64,000 nt of DNA from Diplolepis rosae (lineage: Eukaryota; Arthropoda; Insecta; Hymenoptera; Diplolepididae), in NCBI GenBank assembly GCA_030998225.1, contig JAPYXD010000714.1, positions 62,001 through 126,000 on the forward strand, written 5' to 3'. Of this stretch, positions 44,381-55,961 are shown piece by piece (within the stretch, counting starts at the first letter, position 1; each line of letters opens with the position of its first letter). The translations under genes and the position numbers were made by a program. The notes beneath the pieces are model-generated. The model saw only the letters and a program-made list of their open reading frames with translations. It ran no database searches and had not been told where the DNA came from.

Positions 44381-45899
44381 AAGAATTTTTTTGTTATTTA
44401 AGAGAACCATAACAACGTTTTTCTTAACTCCATACAATTCATGAAGTTTATATTACTTTAAATTTAAGAAATATTTCTTGAACTTCAAAACAGGTTTATT
44501 CATATCAATAACATTTTTTTGGCACAAATTTCTAGCTTATCATAGGCAATATTATCGTTCTTTGCATCCATTATTATTCAATAAACTTTACTACTTGTCC
44601 ATTTTAAACAGTAAATCACATCTTTGGAGCAAATAATTATTTAATTCTACCAAAAATTATCTTCTTATTTCAAAGAAAAATTTCTTTCAATTAACAATAC
44701 ATTCATTACAAACAAGGAATCATATATTGAAATGGAAACCAAATTTTCTTGAACCAATGCAAATTTTTTTGAATTAATCCATTGTTTCTTTGAACATGCA
44801 TCACATCATTTTACATCAAAGAATTTACTTCTCTTATCAAATAATTGCTACACAATGTTAATAACATATTTATTCAATCAAATGAATATTTAATAGTACT
44901 AGAGAAACATTTTTTATCTTTAATTATTCATTTTTTAAAGACAATAAAAATATTTCTTTGATCTAAAAAAACATTTATTTGTCACCATCCAGCTCAACCA
45001 TTTATTTGAATCAAAGAAATATCCTTTAATTCAAATATTCTTTTTTCTCAGTGTATGGACAAGTTAAAAGTTATTTAGTATCACTGTAATTATTTGTGAT
45101 ATATTAAATGTTCATGAATGAATCAAAGTTGAGTAAAATTCAGAAGTGTAGAGTGAAGTATGCGTGCATTAAATATTTCTAAAAATATATATTAATATAT
45201 TTAAAGAATCTGCAAAAATTTCAAACTCACCTAATTTATTTGAAATATATATTAATACTCGTGGTACAATAATTATGATAAATAAACCTTTTATTCAATC
45301 ACAAAAATAGTAGAGCTTTCCGTTTATTCTACTCTACACATCAATCGAGAGTTGAGTTTGGCAAGTGTGAAGCGAATATTATGTCTCAAATTCTCGAAAA
45401 ACTGAAGGTGAATAGTTTATAAGTTGAACGCGGAGAAGACCAACTACGAAGCGATAGTGAAACGAGAGCCAAGTGATATTGAAAATTCTAATTCCAAGAA
45501 GGTATAATTAATTATTTGGAGCAGATGTATATAGTTGCAATGAGTAATATGCATGTATAATCATGCATGCATGATCAAGTTATTTATAAAGACCAGTAAG
45601 ACTGGTGAGTTTTATTTTATTATAACCGAGTTTACTCAATTCAACTCTCTGAATCTGAATCGGTCAAAATCTACTGATTATCAGTTAAATTTGACTAATT
45701 CAAATATTGGATCTATAACTTAATCCGTGCGGTTTTTTTTCAAAATTTGAACTTTTATTCAAGAAAAACGTGTACAGTAGTATTATTCGAACACTGAGAA
45801 AAAAGATTCTTAGATCCAAAGAAATGTATTTAATTGATTCCATTTCTTTGTATCAAACAATTCGTTACCCAATTCAATTATAGTATATTACATAACATG

Positions 45900-46093
45900 G
45901 ACATGGAATACAGATGGCGCGGTAGTTAGCAGGGAGACATTCAATCGTGCTCAGGTGTCCGTGCTAGTCGTTTTGTTTTTCTTTTCGTGTACTTAGCGAT
46001 AAATAAAACTATCTTTATACAAGAGCAGAGTTGCAATTCTGGTTTTATTGTGTTCACCTGACATTCTCGCATCACCAAGTGTAACTTTTATCA
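45900..46093 (+). repeat. 5' LTR of copia element 2 (start altered)
   Basis: The 194 bases from GACATGGAATACAG to TTTTATCA are identical, as far as I can compare by eye, to 50355-50548. The first 42 bases of the 3' LTR (from TGTTGAATG) have no counterpart here; 45881-45899 reads differently. AATAAA lies near 46004. Confidence 0.85.
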
Positions 46094-46110
46094 GGTTATG
46101 GGCCCAGTAC
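46094..46110 (+). promoter_or_regulatory. Primer-binding site of copia element 2
   Basis: GGTTATGGGCCCAGTAC, directly after the LTR. This is the type known from Drosophila copia, complementary to an internal part of initiator tRNA-Met. Confidence 0.85.
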
Positions 46111-46192
46111 ATACGCCCTGGCAACGTTAATGGTCTTAATTGTCTTGTTAGAAAGGTGAGTGTCGTTGTAAGACGAACTCAGTGAAAAAAAA

Positions 46193-48454
46193 ATGGCGGA
46201 AGAAGACAGATACAAAATTCCCCTCTTTGATGAAACGAACTTCAGTAACTGGAAGTTCCGTATGGAAACGCTGCTGGATGAGCGGGATTTGCTCAGTGTT
46301 GTGGAGCAAGAGTATACAAGCATGGTTACGTTTGAGGAAACTGACACGGCCGCGGTAAGAACAGAAAAACAAAACAGGCTTGAGGGTTTCCAAAAGAAAG
46401 ATCGTAAGTGCAAATCTCAAATAGTGCAAAGTATCGCGGATAGTCACCTGGAATACGTCAAGGATAGGGAAACGGCGTTTGAGATTTGGAATGTATTGTC
46501 GAGTACGTTTGAACGGAAAGGTATCGCGAGTCAATTGTTGCTTCGGAAAAAGTTATTAACTATGAAGTATTTATCAACGAATTCTCTAGAGTCGCATTTC
46601 CTGAAGTTCGATAAACTAGTGCGGGAACTTTGGTCGACAGGTGCAGCACTGGAAGAAACGGATGTGGTGTGCCATCTCCTGTTGACGATGCCAGCGGAAT
46701 ATGAAGTTGTAGTTACGGCACTGGAAACGTTGTCTTCGGAAAAATTAACACTAGCGTTCGTTAAAAATCGTCTTCTAGACGAGGAGTCGAAGCGAAAAGA
46801 AACTGAAAGCGGTTCGGGAAGTACAATGCAGTCGTCTGCTGCATTTGTGGCACCATCAGGTCGTGGAAACTTTAAAAAATTCGATGGTCGAAATAATGCG
46901 TCAAACGGAAATAAAAGGTCGTTTAAGTATAATTGCTATAAATGCGGGAAAAGTGGTCACAAACGATCGGACTGTTTGTGGAAGGAATCGGGAAATAAGG
47001 AAGGTCGTGGTTGGAAAAACTCAAAATCGGCCAATCTAGCTGCGGACCTAGAACTGGATCACAACAATGAAGATTTTGCTTTTACAAGTGTCGCTAGGAA
47101 CTACAATACTGAATATAATAGAGGTAAAAATTCAGCCTGTTTGAGTTGGTATTTGGATTCTGGGGCATCGGAACATATGGTAAGCACAGATGTTTTTCTG
47201 AGTAACATAAGATTGTTAAAAGAGCCAGTAAAGATTAAAGTAACAAAAACCGGGCAAACTCTCATATCAAGAAAAACTGGTGACATCAAAGCAAGTTCGA
47301 TTGTTGACAATGGCGAAATGTCAATAACCATTAAAGACGTTCTCCTGGTACCGGACTTGGAATTTAATTTGTTGTCTATTCGTAAACTAGACATGAACGG
47401 CTACAGGATAGAGTTTGAAAAGGGAAAAGGCTCTATTATCAAAGGAGATAAGATAGTTGCTGTTGCACATCGGAAATTTAAGTTATACGAACTGGACTTA
47501 TTGACTGGAGAAGAGAAGGTAAATGCTTGTATATCAATCGGAAATGCTGAGTTGTGGCACCAACGCTTGGGCCACATAAACTATAATGGCCTGAAGAAGC
47601 TCAAAGATCTAGTTGATGGAATTAATCTCAATGCAAAAGAATCAGTTAAAACCATCTGCCAAAACTGTGTAGAAGGAAAACAGACCCGACAGCCACACAA
47701 TCAGGAAAGAACTCAAACACGGCGGCCATTGCAACGAGTACACAGTGACCTTTTTGGCCCAATCAGTGTGGAATCTCATGACGGTAAAAGGTACGTGTTG
47801 ATGTTTATTGATGACTTTACGCACTTCGCAGTCGCTTATACTTTGCATGCAAAGTCTGAAGTTTTTCGTTATTACAAGATGTACGAGGCAATGGCCACTG
47901 CTCATTTTAACGCCAAACTAAGTCGTTTTCGTTGTGACAATGGTCGCGAATATATCTCGAATGAAATGAAAAATCATTTCGAGGAACGAGGAATACAGTT
48001 TGAGTTTACAATCAGGTATACACCTCAGCAAAATGGCGTGGCGGAAAGGATGAACATAACGATTATAGAAAAGGCTAGGTGCATGATCTTAAACTCAAAA
48101 CGGAGTAAAATGTTTTGGTCGGAAGCTGTACTAACGGCGGTCTATTTGATAAACCGAAGCCCTACTAGTGCGCTGAAAAATAAAGTACCAGCTGAAATGT
48201 GGTATGGACAGAGACCTAACTTAGGAAAGCTCAAGGTATTTGAATGTGTGGCCTATCTGCATCTCCCGAAAAATATAAATCATGGAAAATTCGATTCACA
48301 ATCAAAAAGGTGTTTTATGCTTGGGTATTGTACCAATGGATATCGCTTTTGGTGTCCTGCAGAGAGGACGATTTTCTTAGGAAAGGATATCATCTTTGAT
48401 GAATTGAAATTCTCATTTGACGACGAGTACATAGATTACGAACCAGATCTCTAA
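46193..48454 (+). CDS. gag-pol: Copia element 2 Gag, protease and integrase
   Basis: ATG 46193 follows A-rich AAAAAAA. Order of domains: copia Gag (residues 1-200, 'NFSNWKFRMETLL'), zinc knuckle 'CYKCGKSGHKRSDC' at about 247, protease 'WYLDSGASEHM' at about 318, integrase zinc domain 'HQRLGHINY' and 'CQNCVEGK' (456-495). The DDE core follows with Asp in 'HSDLFGP' (about 517), Asp in 'CDNGREY' (about 582) and Glu in 'NGVAERMN' (about 617). The frame ends with TAA at 48452-48454, beyond the integrase core; readable codons continue in the same frame to 48593. In copia the polyprotein normally runs on into reverse transcriptase, so the stop is probably a mutation. All catalytic residues seen here are intact. 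Confidence 0.92.
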   Translation: MAEEDRYKIPLFDETNFSNWKFRMETLLDERDLLSVVEQEYTSMVTFEETDTAAVRTEKQNRLEGFQKKDRKCKSQIVQSIADSHLEYVKDRETAFEIWNVLSSTFERKGIASQLLLRKKLLTMKYLSTNSLESHFLKFDKLVRELWSTGAALEETDVVCHLLLTMPAEYEVVVTALETLSSEKLTLAFVKNRLLDEESKRKETESGSGSTMQSSAAFVAPSGRGNFKKFDGRNNASNGNKRSFKYNCYKCGKSGHKRSDCLWKESGNKEGRGWKNSKSANLAADLELDHNNEDFAFTSVARNYNTEYNRGKNSACLSWYLDSGASEHMVSTDVFLSNIRLLKEPVKIKVTKTGQTLISRKTGDIKASSIVDNGEMSITIKDVLLVPDLEFNLLSIRKLDMNGYRIEFEKGKGSIIKGDKIVAVAHRKFKLYELDLLTGEEKVNACISIGNAELWHQRLGHINYNGLKKLKDLVDGINLNAKESVKTICQNCVEGKQTRQPHNQERTQTRRPLQRVHSDLFGPISVESHDGKRYVLMFIDDFTHFAVAYTLHAKSEVFRYYKMYEAMATAHFNAKLSRFRCDNGREYISNEMKNHFEERGIQFEFTIRYTPQQNGVAERMNITIIEKARCMILNSKRSKMFWSEAVLTAVYLINRSPTSALKNKVPAEMWYGQRPNLGKLKVFECVAYLHLPKNINHGKFDSQSKRCFMLGYCTNGYRFWCPAERTIFLGKDIIFDELKFSFDDEYIDYEPDL

Positions 48455-48575
48455 GAAGATAAGGGAAATGACTCAACGGAAATCCAAAATGCAGGCGAAG
48501 TTGCTCACAAACTTGCTGAAGCCCAAAATGACACTGAAACGCCAGACTCTGAAGGGAACGAGCAATGCGGAGTAA

Positions 48576-50213
48576 ATGGAAAAGAGTCCTCTTAAACCTC
48601 GACGCAGTAATCGGACAATCAACAAACCTAAATACTTGGAAGATTTCACAGTGTTGGCTTTGAATGCAGAGGCTTACATCGAGGATATACCCAAAAGCTT
48701 TGATGACATCAGAGGAAGAGACGACAAGGAAGATTGGTACCAAGCTGTGGATGAGGAAATCATGGCTCTCGAAAAGAATGATACCTGGGTCCTGACAGAG
48801 CTCCCAGAAGGAAGAAGACCCATAGATAGCAAATGGTTATTCAAAATCAAAGGAAATGACGCAGGAGATGTCGTAAAATATAAGGCTAGGTTGGTTATCA
48901 GAGGCTGCTCACAGAAGAAAGGGTTCGACTACGACGAGACATTCGCGCCAGTAGCTCGACTTGCAACCGTGAGAACACTTCTGTCTATCATCAACAAGGA
49001 AAATTTAATTGCAGTACAAATGGATGTGAAGAGCGCTTTTCTCCATGGGAATCTTAAGGAGGAAATATATATGAAGATACCCGAAGGATTCACCGAAAAA
49101 CCAGGTCTCGTGTGTAAATTGATGAAAACGCTCTATGGACTGAAGCAATCGCCCCGCGCTTGGAATGAGGAATTTGACACTTATGTTAAAAGCCTGGGTA
49201 TGAAGCGATCAGACGTTGACAAGTGTCTTTACATCTATGAGAAAGGAAATGCTAAAATTTTCCTCATTGTGTATGTTGACGACTTGATTATCGCAGGAAA
49301 CAATGAATTTGAATTGGAGAAGATTAAGATAGCACTGACGCGAAAATTTTCTATGACAGATCTAGGGGAACTTAATTTCTTTCTTGGAATTAAAATCGAA
49401 AGAAAGGAAGATGGGATGTACCTTAGTCAGACGGCATATCTGAAGAATCTTTTGAAACGGTTCAACATGGAAAATTGCAAGCCATCCAAGACACCGATGG
49501 AAGTAAAACCGCCAGCAGAAGAGGATTCGACAAATTGCATTATTGGAAAGAAACCTTTTCGAGAACTCGTCGGGTGCCTAATGTACGTTATGTTGACTAC
49601 AAGGCCCGATATAAGCACGGCAGTGAATTTTTACAGCAGATTTCAGAGTAATGCCACAGAAACTCACTGGACTGGCCTAAAACGAATACTGCGGTATATT
49701 CGGGGAACTGCTAATATGAGTCTCCACTACCAAAAAAATGACGACGACAAACTAATAGGGTATGCTGATGCAGACTGGGCCGGTGACAAAGATAGAAAGT
49801 CAACATCGGCTTTTCTGTTCAAAGTTTATGGAGGATTGGTTTGTTGGTCGACAAGAAAACAGTCTACCGTGGCTCTATCGTCGACGGAAGCAGAGTACGT
49901 AGCCCTAGCTAGTGCATCAATGGAATTAACATGGATGCGAAATCTTCTCACTGATTTCGGAATTATAATAGGTGATCCTATTGTGATATTTGAGGACAAT
50001 CAATCCTGCATTCATTTACTAAACAAGTGGGAACATCACAGATTAAAGCACATTGATGTGAAATATAATTACGTTAGAGACTTATTCACCGATCGTGTTA
50101 TAGATGTAAAATATGTCCCATCACAGGAGCAACTTGCAGACATCCTGACAAAGGGCCTTGCAGGAACTCGATTCGCTGAATTACGAGGGAAATTGGGTTT
50201 ACGTATAATTTAA
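48576..50213 (+). CDS. pol: Copia element 2 reverse transcriptase and RNase H
   Basis: The frame begins with ATG 48576 immediately after an in-frame TAA (48573-48575). It lies in a different phase from the first ORF and overlaps that ORF's read-through by 17 bases. 'KPRRSNRTINKPKYLEDF' is the usual lead-in. Catalytic residues are intact: 'QMDVKSAFLHG' (about 148), 'YVDDLIIAG' (about 231), RNase H 'DADWAGDKDRKST' (about 396), 'STEAEYVAL' (about 437) and 'FEDNQSC' (about 471). The tail 'ADILTKGLAGTRF' is typical. Without frameshifting or reinitiation this part would not be made. The simplest reading is one indel mutation in a young copy. Confidence 0.92.
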   Translation: MEKSPLKPRRSNRTINKPKYLEDFTVLALNAEAYIEDIPKSFDDIRGRDDKEDWYQAVDEEIMALEKNDTWVLTELPEGRRPIDSKWLFKIKGNDAGDVVKYKARLVIRGCSQKKGFDYDETFAPVARLATVRTLLSIINKENLIAVQMDVKSAFLHGNLKEEIYMKIPEGFTEKPGLVCKLMKTLYGLKQSPRAWNEEFDTYVKSLGMKRSDVDKCLYIYEKGNAKIFLIVYVDDLIIAGNNEFELEKIKIALTRKFSMTDLGELNFFLGIKIERKEDGMYLSQTAYLKNLLKRFNMENCKPSKTPMEVKPPAEEDSTNCIIGKKPFRELVGCLMYVMLTTRPDISTAVNFYSRFQSNATETHWTGLKRILRYIRGTANMSLHYQKNDDDKLIGYADADWAGDKDRKSTSAFLFKVYGGLVCWSTRKQSTVALSSTEAEYVALASASMELTWMRNLLTDFGIIIGDPIVIFEDNQSCIHLLNKWEHHRLKHIDVKYNYVRDLFTDRVIDVKYVPSQEQLADILTKGLAGTRFAELRGKLGLRII

Positions 50214-50303
50214 GGACAGTAATCTATCTATGTGTTAAGGCATTTTTATATATATATATGTATATGTTAAGGTCTTGTATGTAACTTTAAATACAGTTAA
50301 ATT

Positions 50304-50312
50304 GAGGGGAAG
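50304..50312 (+). promoter_or_regulatory. Polypurine tract of copia element 2
   Basis: GAGGGGAAG directly precedes the LTR start TGTTGAATG. Confidence 0.75.
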
Positions 50313-50548
50313 TGTTGAATGTTGTGCAATTTAACATATGTGCTCTACTTTATCGACATGGAATACAGATGGCGCGGTAGTTAGCAGGGAGACATTCAAT
50401 CGTGCTCAGGTGTCCGTGCTAGTCGTTTTGTTTTTCTTTTCGTGTACTTAGCGATAAATAAAACTATCTTTATACAAGAGCAGAGTTGCAATTCTGGTTT
50501 TATTGTGTTCACCTGACATTCTCGCATCACCAAGTGTAACTTTTATCA
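50313..50548 (+). repeat. 3' LTR of copia element 2
   Basis: TGTTGAATG...TTTTATCA, 236 bases, with AATAAA near 50456. It continues directly into Y2 sequence (CATTAATTAATTTAGG). Confidence 0.9.
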
Positions 50549-52065
50549 TTCATTAATTAATTTAGGAAGATATTTATTCGATTCAAAGAGTTAATACATG
50601 TATATCAATGTAACGTTTCTTTATATGAATAAAATATTGTGTTTGCATAAGTATTTATTTCTTTAGTTGAAAGAAATGTTTTTTGTAAACAGTAGAATGG
50701 AAGAATTCATTCAAAAAATAACATCTATTTCAAAGAAAACAATATTTTGTTGAAATGACTGCAAGTACTTTTAGTTAAAATAAATAATTTCTTTCATATA
50801 AATGTTTGGCATCGTTGTTACAATTGTCAATTTTTTTGAACTTGCAACACATTTTGTAGAATTAAATCTTTATTAGATTTCTCCTAGGAAATATCCGCCT
50901 ACATTATCAATATAAAATAATTTAAACCAAAAAAACCAATTTTTTAAAAGAAAGAAATATTTTTTTGAAAAAACTGTAGGTATTTTTCGTTTAAAAAATT
51001 TGTTTATTTAATTTAAAGGTTTGCCATATTTGTTATGATAACATATATTTTAAACTTGAAACATATTTCATATAATTAAATGTTTATTGGATTCCTCCTA
51101 GGAAATATTCGCTTGCATTATGAATATGGAATAATTTAGACCAAACAAACCATTTTTTTAAAAGAAACAAGTATTTTTTTGAAAAAACTGTTTTATTTTT
51201 CGTTTAAAAAATTTGTTTATTCCATTGAAACGTTTGGCGTAGTTGTTATGATTACATGTTTTTTAAACTTGAAACATATTTTCTATAGAATTGAAAATTT
51301 ATCATTCCCTTCTAAGAAACATTCGCTCTCATTATCAACTTGAAATATATCATTCCAAACAAATATTCGTCCCACCGTAGTATACATTTTTTTTCGATTC
51401 AACTGTTTGCCATAGTTGATATAAACATACATAGGTATACATACTTTCAAATGTGGAATATATTTCATAGGGTTGAAGATTTATCAGTATCTTCAAAGGC
51501 AAAATTCGTTTTGATTCACAATATCAAATATATCATTTAAAACTTAATTCATTTATAATTATACTTCTTTATTTTTCACTTAGGTTTTTTAAATTCAATT
51601 GATTTTACAAAAATTCAAACAGCAAAAGTCTTGATAAATTTATAACATAAAATCTAAAAAATCTACACAAGATTTAGATTTTACATAAATTTCTTAGGTA
51701 CAATAATAATTCGGAATTCACAATTGTATAATTTATATTTTGAAAATATACAACACAGAAAATAAAAGAATTTCCTTTCAAATGTTTTTACACAAGATTC
51801 TTTTTTATATTAATGTAATTTTTGAATATATATTTTAAAATTTAGTTTCATTAAACTTCATACGTATGGTTATAATAAAAATGTATACTAAATATTAATT
51901 AATAATTATATTATATATTTATCAATAATCATAATTATAATAACTTAAAAAAATATTTTATGAATAATTTATAAAAATAGTTGATTTATTTTTACTTGAG
52001 TGAGGCTCAAAAGCTCTAGTCACGGCACATTTCTCTCACAAGCTCTGAATAACTCTTGCAGTCAC

Positions 52066-52299
52066 TATATAAGAAAGTTCCAAATTTTACGTCTCAGGAT
52101 TGTAAGCGAGCGTGTGCGTGATTCGACGAAAGCGTATCGTCCTATATATAAGTTTTAGTTATTAGGTTTATATTTGCGAAGTTGTATATTTAAGTGTATT
52201 TGTGATAGAAAATATGATTGGCTGCGACTGAATGGTGTGAATGTAATTGTATGTTGTTTATATATATATGTATCGGATGACAAATGGCAGGTTCGAGGT
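52066..52299 (+). promoter_or_regulatory. TATA box, first exon and splice donor module F2
   Basis: TATATAAG 52066-52073; donor GAG|GTAAGAAT with GT at 52298. Confidence 0.5.
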
Positions 52300-53005
52300 A
52301 AGAATTTTTTTGTTATTTAAGAGAACCATGACAACGTTTATACTTGACTCCTTACAATTCATGAAGTTTATATTACTTTAAATTTAAGAAATATTTCTTA
52401 AATTTCAAAACACGTTTATTCATATCAGTAAAATCTTTTTGACACAAATCTCTAACTTACCATAGGCAATATTATCGTTCTTTGCATCCATTGTTACTCA
52501 ATACACTTTACTACTTGACCATTTTAAACAGTAAATCACATCTTCGGAGCAAATAATTATTTAATCCTACCAAAAATTATCACCTCATTTCAAAGAAATA
52601 TTTCTCTCAATTTACAATTCGCTCATTACAAACAAGGAATCAGATATTGGAATGGAAAACAAATTTACTTGAACCAATGCAAATTTTTTTGAATCAATGT
52701 ATTGTTTCTTTGAACATGCATCACATCATTTTACATCAAAGAATTTACTTCTCTTATCAAATAATTGCTACACAATGTTAATAACATATTTATTGAATCT
52801 AATGAATATTTAATAGTACTAGAGAAACATTTTTTATCTTTAATTATTCATTTTTTAAAGACAATAAAAATATTTCTTTGATCTAAAAAAATATTTATTC
52901 GTCACCATCCAGCTCAACCATTTCTTAGAATCAAAGAAATATTCTTTGATTCAAATATTCTTTTTTCTCAGTGAAGTATTGCCCATCTGAAGCTATGATT
53001 TTTTT

Positions 53006-53049
<44 letters not shown>

Positions 53050-53200
53050 TCATAGTTATAATAATTGATTAATTATATTAATTTTTTTAAACATTTTATG
53101 AATAACTTATGAAAAAAGTTGATTTATTTTTACATGAGTGAGGCTACAGAACTCTAGTCACGACACTGGTCCACAAGCTTTGAATAACCTTTGCAGTCAC

Positions 53201-54162
53201 TATATAAGAAAGTTCAAAATTTTTATGCCTGAGGATTGTAAGCGAGCGTGTGCGTGATTCGATGAACGCGTATCGTACTATATATATATAAGTATAGTTA
53301 TATTAGGTTTACATATGTAAGGCTATATGTTTAAGGGGGGAACCTGGTTTAGAGTGTAAAAAAAATCAATTTTTTGAAAGTCATCTCATTCGATTAGAAA
53401 TATATTCAGAAATATGTCTCCAAAATTTCAGAGTCAAATTCCAAATCGTTTCGCAGATATGGCCTCTGAGAGACCGTGCGCTCAGGAGACAGATAACTTT
53501 TGGAAAAAACTTTTAACGCGATTTTCTCGAAACAGCGTTTTCCTGCACTGCGTACACGATTATGAATGTTTTAATTGCCGCATTTTTATAAGTGATAGCT
53601 CTTATTAGAGCTGAAAGTGTAAGCTTCTATGAGAAGCTAAAAAATCACATAAAATTTTTTTTTTAATAACTATTTTTTGTTAATTATCTCAAAATTTCGT
53701 CAGTAAAAAGCGATTTTTTTTAAACACTCATAAAATTTGCAATTTTTAACATTGTAATAAATTTCTTAGGTTTAAATAGAAGATAAACTCCTAAAGTGCA
53801 AAAAAAATTTTGGTTTTGATGTTTCAGATGAAAAGGACGATCACTATCTTCAAGCGAGTAGTGCCCCAAACAAATACGAGTTTTTATTGCTAAACATTAT
53901 GGAATAAAATAAAAATAAATTTTTTCTGCAAGATTTGTGTATCTATGACCTACTTCAACAGTACTTGACACATTTCATAAGTTAGGCAGCCTAAAAAACT
54001 GTGCCGAATATCATGCAATTTTCGGCGTTCTAAACCAGGTTCCCCCCTTAAGTGGATTTGTGATTTAAAATATGATTGACTTACGTCTGAATGGTGTGAA
54101 TGTATTTATATGTTGTTTAGGTATGTATGTATGTACCGGATGACTATTGACAGGCTCGAGGT
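53201..54162 (+). promoter_or_regulatory. TATA box, first exon and splice donor module F3 (split by insertion)
   Basis: TATATAAG 53201-53208; donor CGAG|GTAAGAAT with GT at 54161. The TTAA element sits inside the first exon. Confidence 0.5.
53335..54047. mobile_element. TTAA-flanked non-autonomous element (piggyBac/Kolobok type)
   Basis: The ends GGGGGGAACCTGGTTTAGA and TCTAAACCAGGTTCCCCCC are exact inverted repeats, flanked by TTAA (53331-53334 and 54048-54051). Relatives at 61738-61745 and 44268-44275 have the empty site with a single TTAA. A 64-codon frame inside shows no transposase features. TTAA targets are used by piggyBac and Kolobok transposons. Confidence 0.9.
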
Positions 54163-54505
54163 AAGAATTTTTTTTTGCAAGAGAACCATACCATTGTCAG
54201 TTAATGAAATAATACGCCTGATGCACATTTTACCCAACTACGGTTTGAAGCACCTCAAGCGTCGGTGATATACTTATATATTTCATGTTAACCCACTGAC
54301 GCATGTTGGTGCCCTGTCGTCGATAACGTTTTACTCAACTCCTTACTATTCCCCATGTAACGCTTATTGTTATTCACTTTGGGTGAATTAGGTATATATC
54401 AAATTTATTTTACCCGACTAGGATTTAATAGATGTTCAAATGTCCTTATGTCCCAAGTTTAATCGACAGAGTTGAGTAAAATTACTTCAACTATTTTTCT
54501 CCATG

Positions 54506-55623
54506 TAGTGCAACTTTATAAATTACCATTGAGTGTTGCAAATATTAATATCTTTGATGGCAAATTGAAACTAGAAATAAGTGATACATATATAAATAAA
54601 AAGTAAAACTATGTATGCAAGAATTGGTCTTTTGAATAATATAAATTGCAAAATAGTTTAGAGAAATTACCATTGTCAATAGTAATGAACAATGAAGCAA
54701 GAAAGACTTGAATATTTTGCAATCGAATACATTATGTATTGGAATAGTACGTTGTCAAAATTCCCATTGGAAATATTAAATGTACTGCCGAGTGACGTCA
54801 GATACGCCGAACGTTTCTGATATTACCCGAGGATCGCTCTATGTGCTCGTTATGATTATTTGTCGGTAGCCGATAGAGTAATATATTTTTTTACATTTGA
54901 ATATACCGCCTTTCTAACTTACGATTTGTTCTAGCAGAGAGACTACTGAGCTTTTCCTCACAAATCGTAAATTTTCCACAGTTCAGTATATAATGAAGTT
55001 GCTACATTGTAATTGACAATATTGACATATCACTGCGATGCGTTTATGAATGTGTGCGTTGTGCAGTTAGGTTAAGATGCGTTGAATTAGTATTTGAGCG
55101 TGCATTTTTATGTTTATTATTTATTGATATATATATATATATATATATATATACGTATATGTGTATATAAATATGTAACTATGTTTATAAATACTCTCTC
55201 TATGTAGCTCACAAAATCTAATAAGAACTATGGTAAAATTTACGAATGACTGATTTTTTTATATCATGGAGGTGCAATTATTTCCTATTTTCGATAGGAA
55301 AAGTTATAAATATGGTTCCACTATCTCCAAAAAACTATGGTAATTTGGTTAGACAGAAGATGTGACTTTACTATTGTCTTTTGTAAACTTAACATTCTTT
55401 TTTAGCAATTAATGAAACATTTATTGGGTTTACTTCAATATAATTCGTTCGATGTGTCGATTACGATTTTACTATTTCAAGTAATAAAATTTGCTTTTGA
55501 TTTAGGCATAAGTACAATTATATCACCATTTTCTCCAATATTATTAGTAACTCTATAGTTTAATATTCAAAATAGTAATTTCTAAAAAAGTGACGTTATA
55601 TCCTCGTTTCCTATTGACTTTTA
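54506..55623. other. Gene-free interval
   Basis: The first 210 bases repeat 62188-62398. A TA microsatellite is at about 55128-55154. The rest is AT-rich without recognised features. Confidence 0.5.
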
Positions 55624-55961
55624 CACGGAGAAAAAAAACTGTTGAATCAACAGATGTCATCTGCTGGAATAGGGACAGCAGTTTTTTTTTTGTACTATTT
55701 ACAGATTTTCCTGTTGGATTCACAGATTGTTTGTAAACTCAACAGATGAACCTGTAAAATCTACAGAAATGTCTGATGGAATTACGGATTTCTCTTTTTT
55801 CTTGAAATCCGCAATTCTCACAGACATGTCTGTAGATTTTACAGGTTCATCTGCCTAGGCGGAAAAGGTGTACTGCCAATCCTTACAACCGGCGCGGTAC
55901 CGTTCCTGTTGTAACCCGTGAGTAATGCCAGTGCTGCCGATCAGCACTGTGCCAAGCGTTG

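Larger units (their letters stand above)
40872..45053. mobile_element. CACTG element Y1
   Basis: The ends CACTGAGAAAAAAGATTC and, reversed, CACTGAGAAAAAAGAATA are inverted repeats; TA is duplicated (40870-40871 and 45054-45055). CAAAGAAATATTTCTTTG-like palindromes recur through both outer parts. It contains a forward TATA-exon-donor module and the CCCGT element copy 2. Close relative of Y2. No protein found. Confidence 0.75.
40815..45791. mobile_element. CACGG-type element X5, right end not found, with three insertion levels
   Basis: The left end is CACGGAGAAATATAGTTAAA, after TA. Its sequence stops at 40871 where a CACTG element begins and resumes at 45054 with GGACAAGTTAAAAGTTATTT, the reverse of the right part of X1 (39684 downward). 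It can be followed to about 45420. The last 370 bases before 45792 show nothing I recognise. Confidence 0.5.
45792..52973. mobile_element. CACTG element Y2, carrying a copia insertion
   Basis: The ends CACTGAGAAAAAAGATTC and TCTTTTTTCTCAGTG match Y1; AA is duplicated (45790-45791 and 52974-52975). It is interrupted at about 45881-50548 by copia element 2, which also replaced about 300 bases of Y2 (those matching 40970-41270 of Y1). No protein of its own. Confidence 0.75.
52976..54505. mobile_element. CACGG-type element X4, right part
   Basis: The right end CTATTTTTCTCCATG at 54505 is the X family terminus with one change. The left end is not found; a (TA)n microsatellite lies at about 53010-53042. 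It contains module F3 and a TTAA-flanked insertion. It is near-identical to 61440-62187, and similarity goes on for about 210 bases beyond the terminus (54506-54717 and 62188-62398). Confidence 0.6.
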
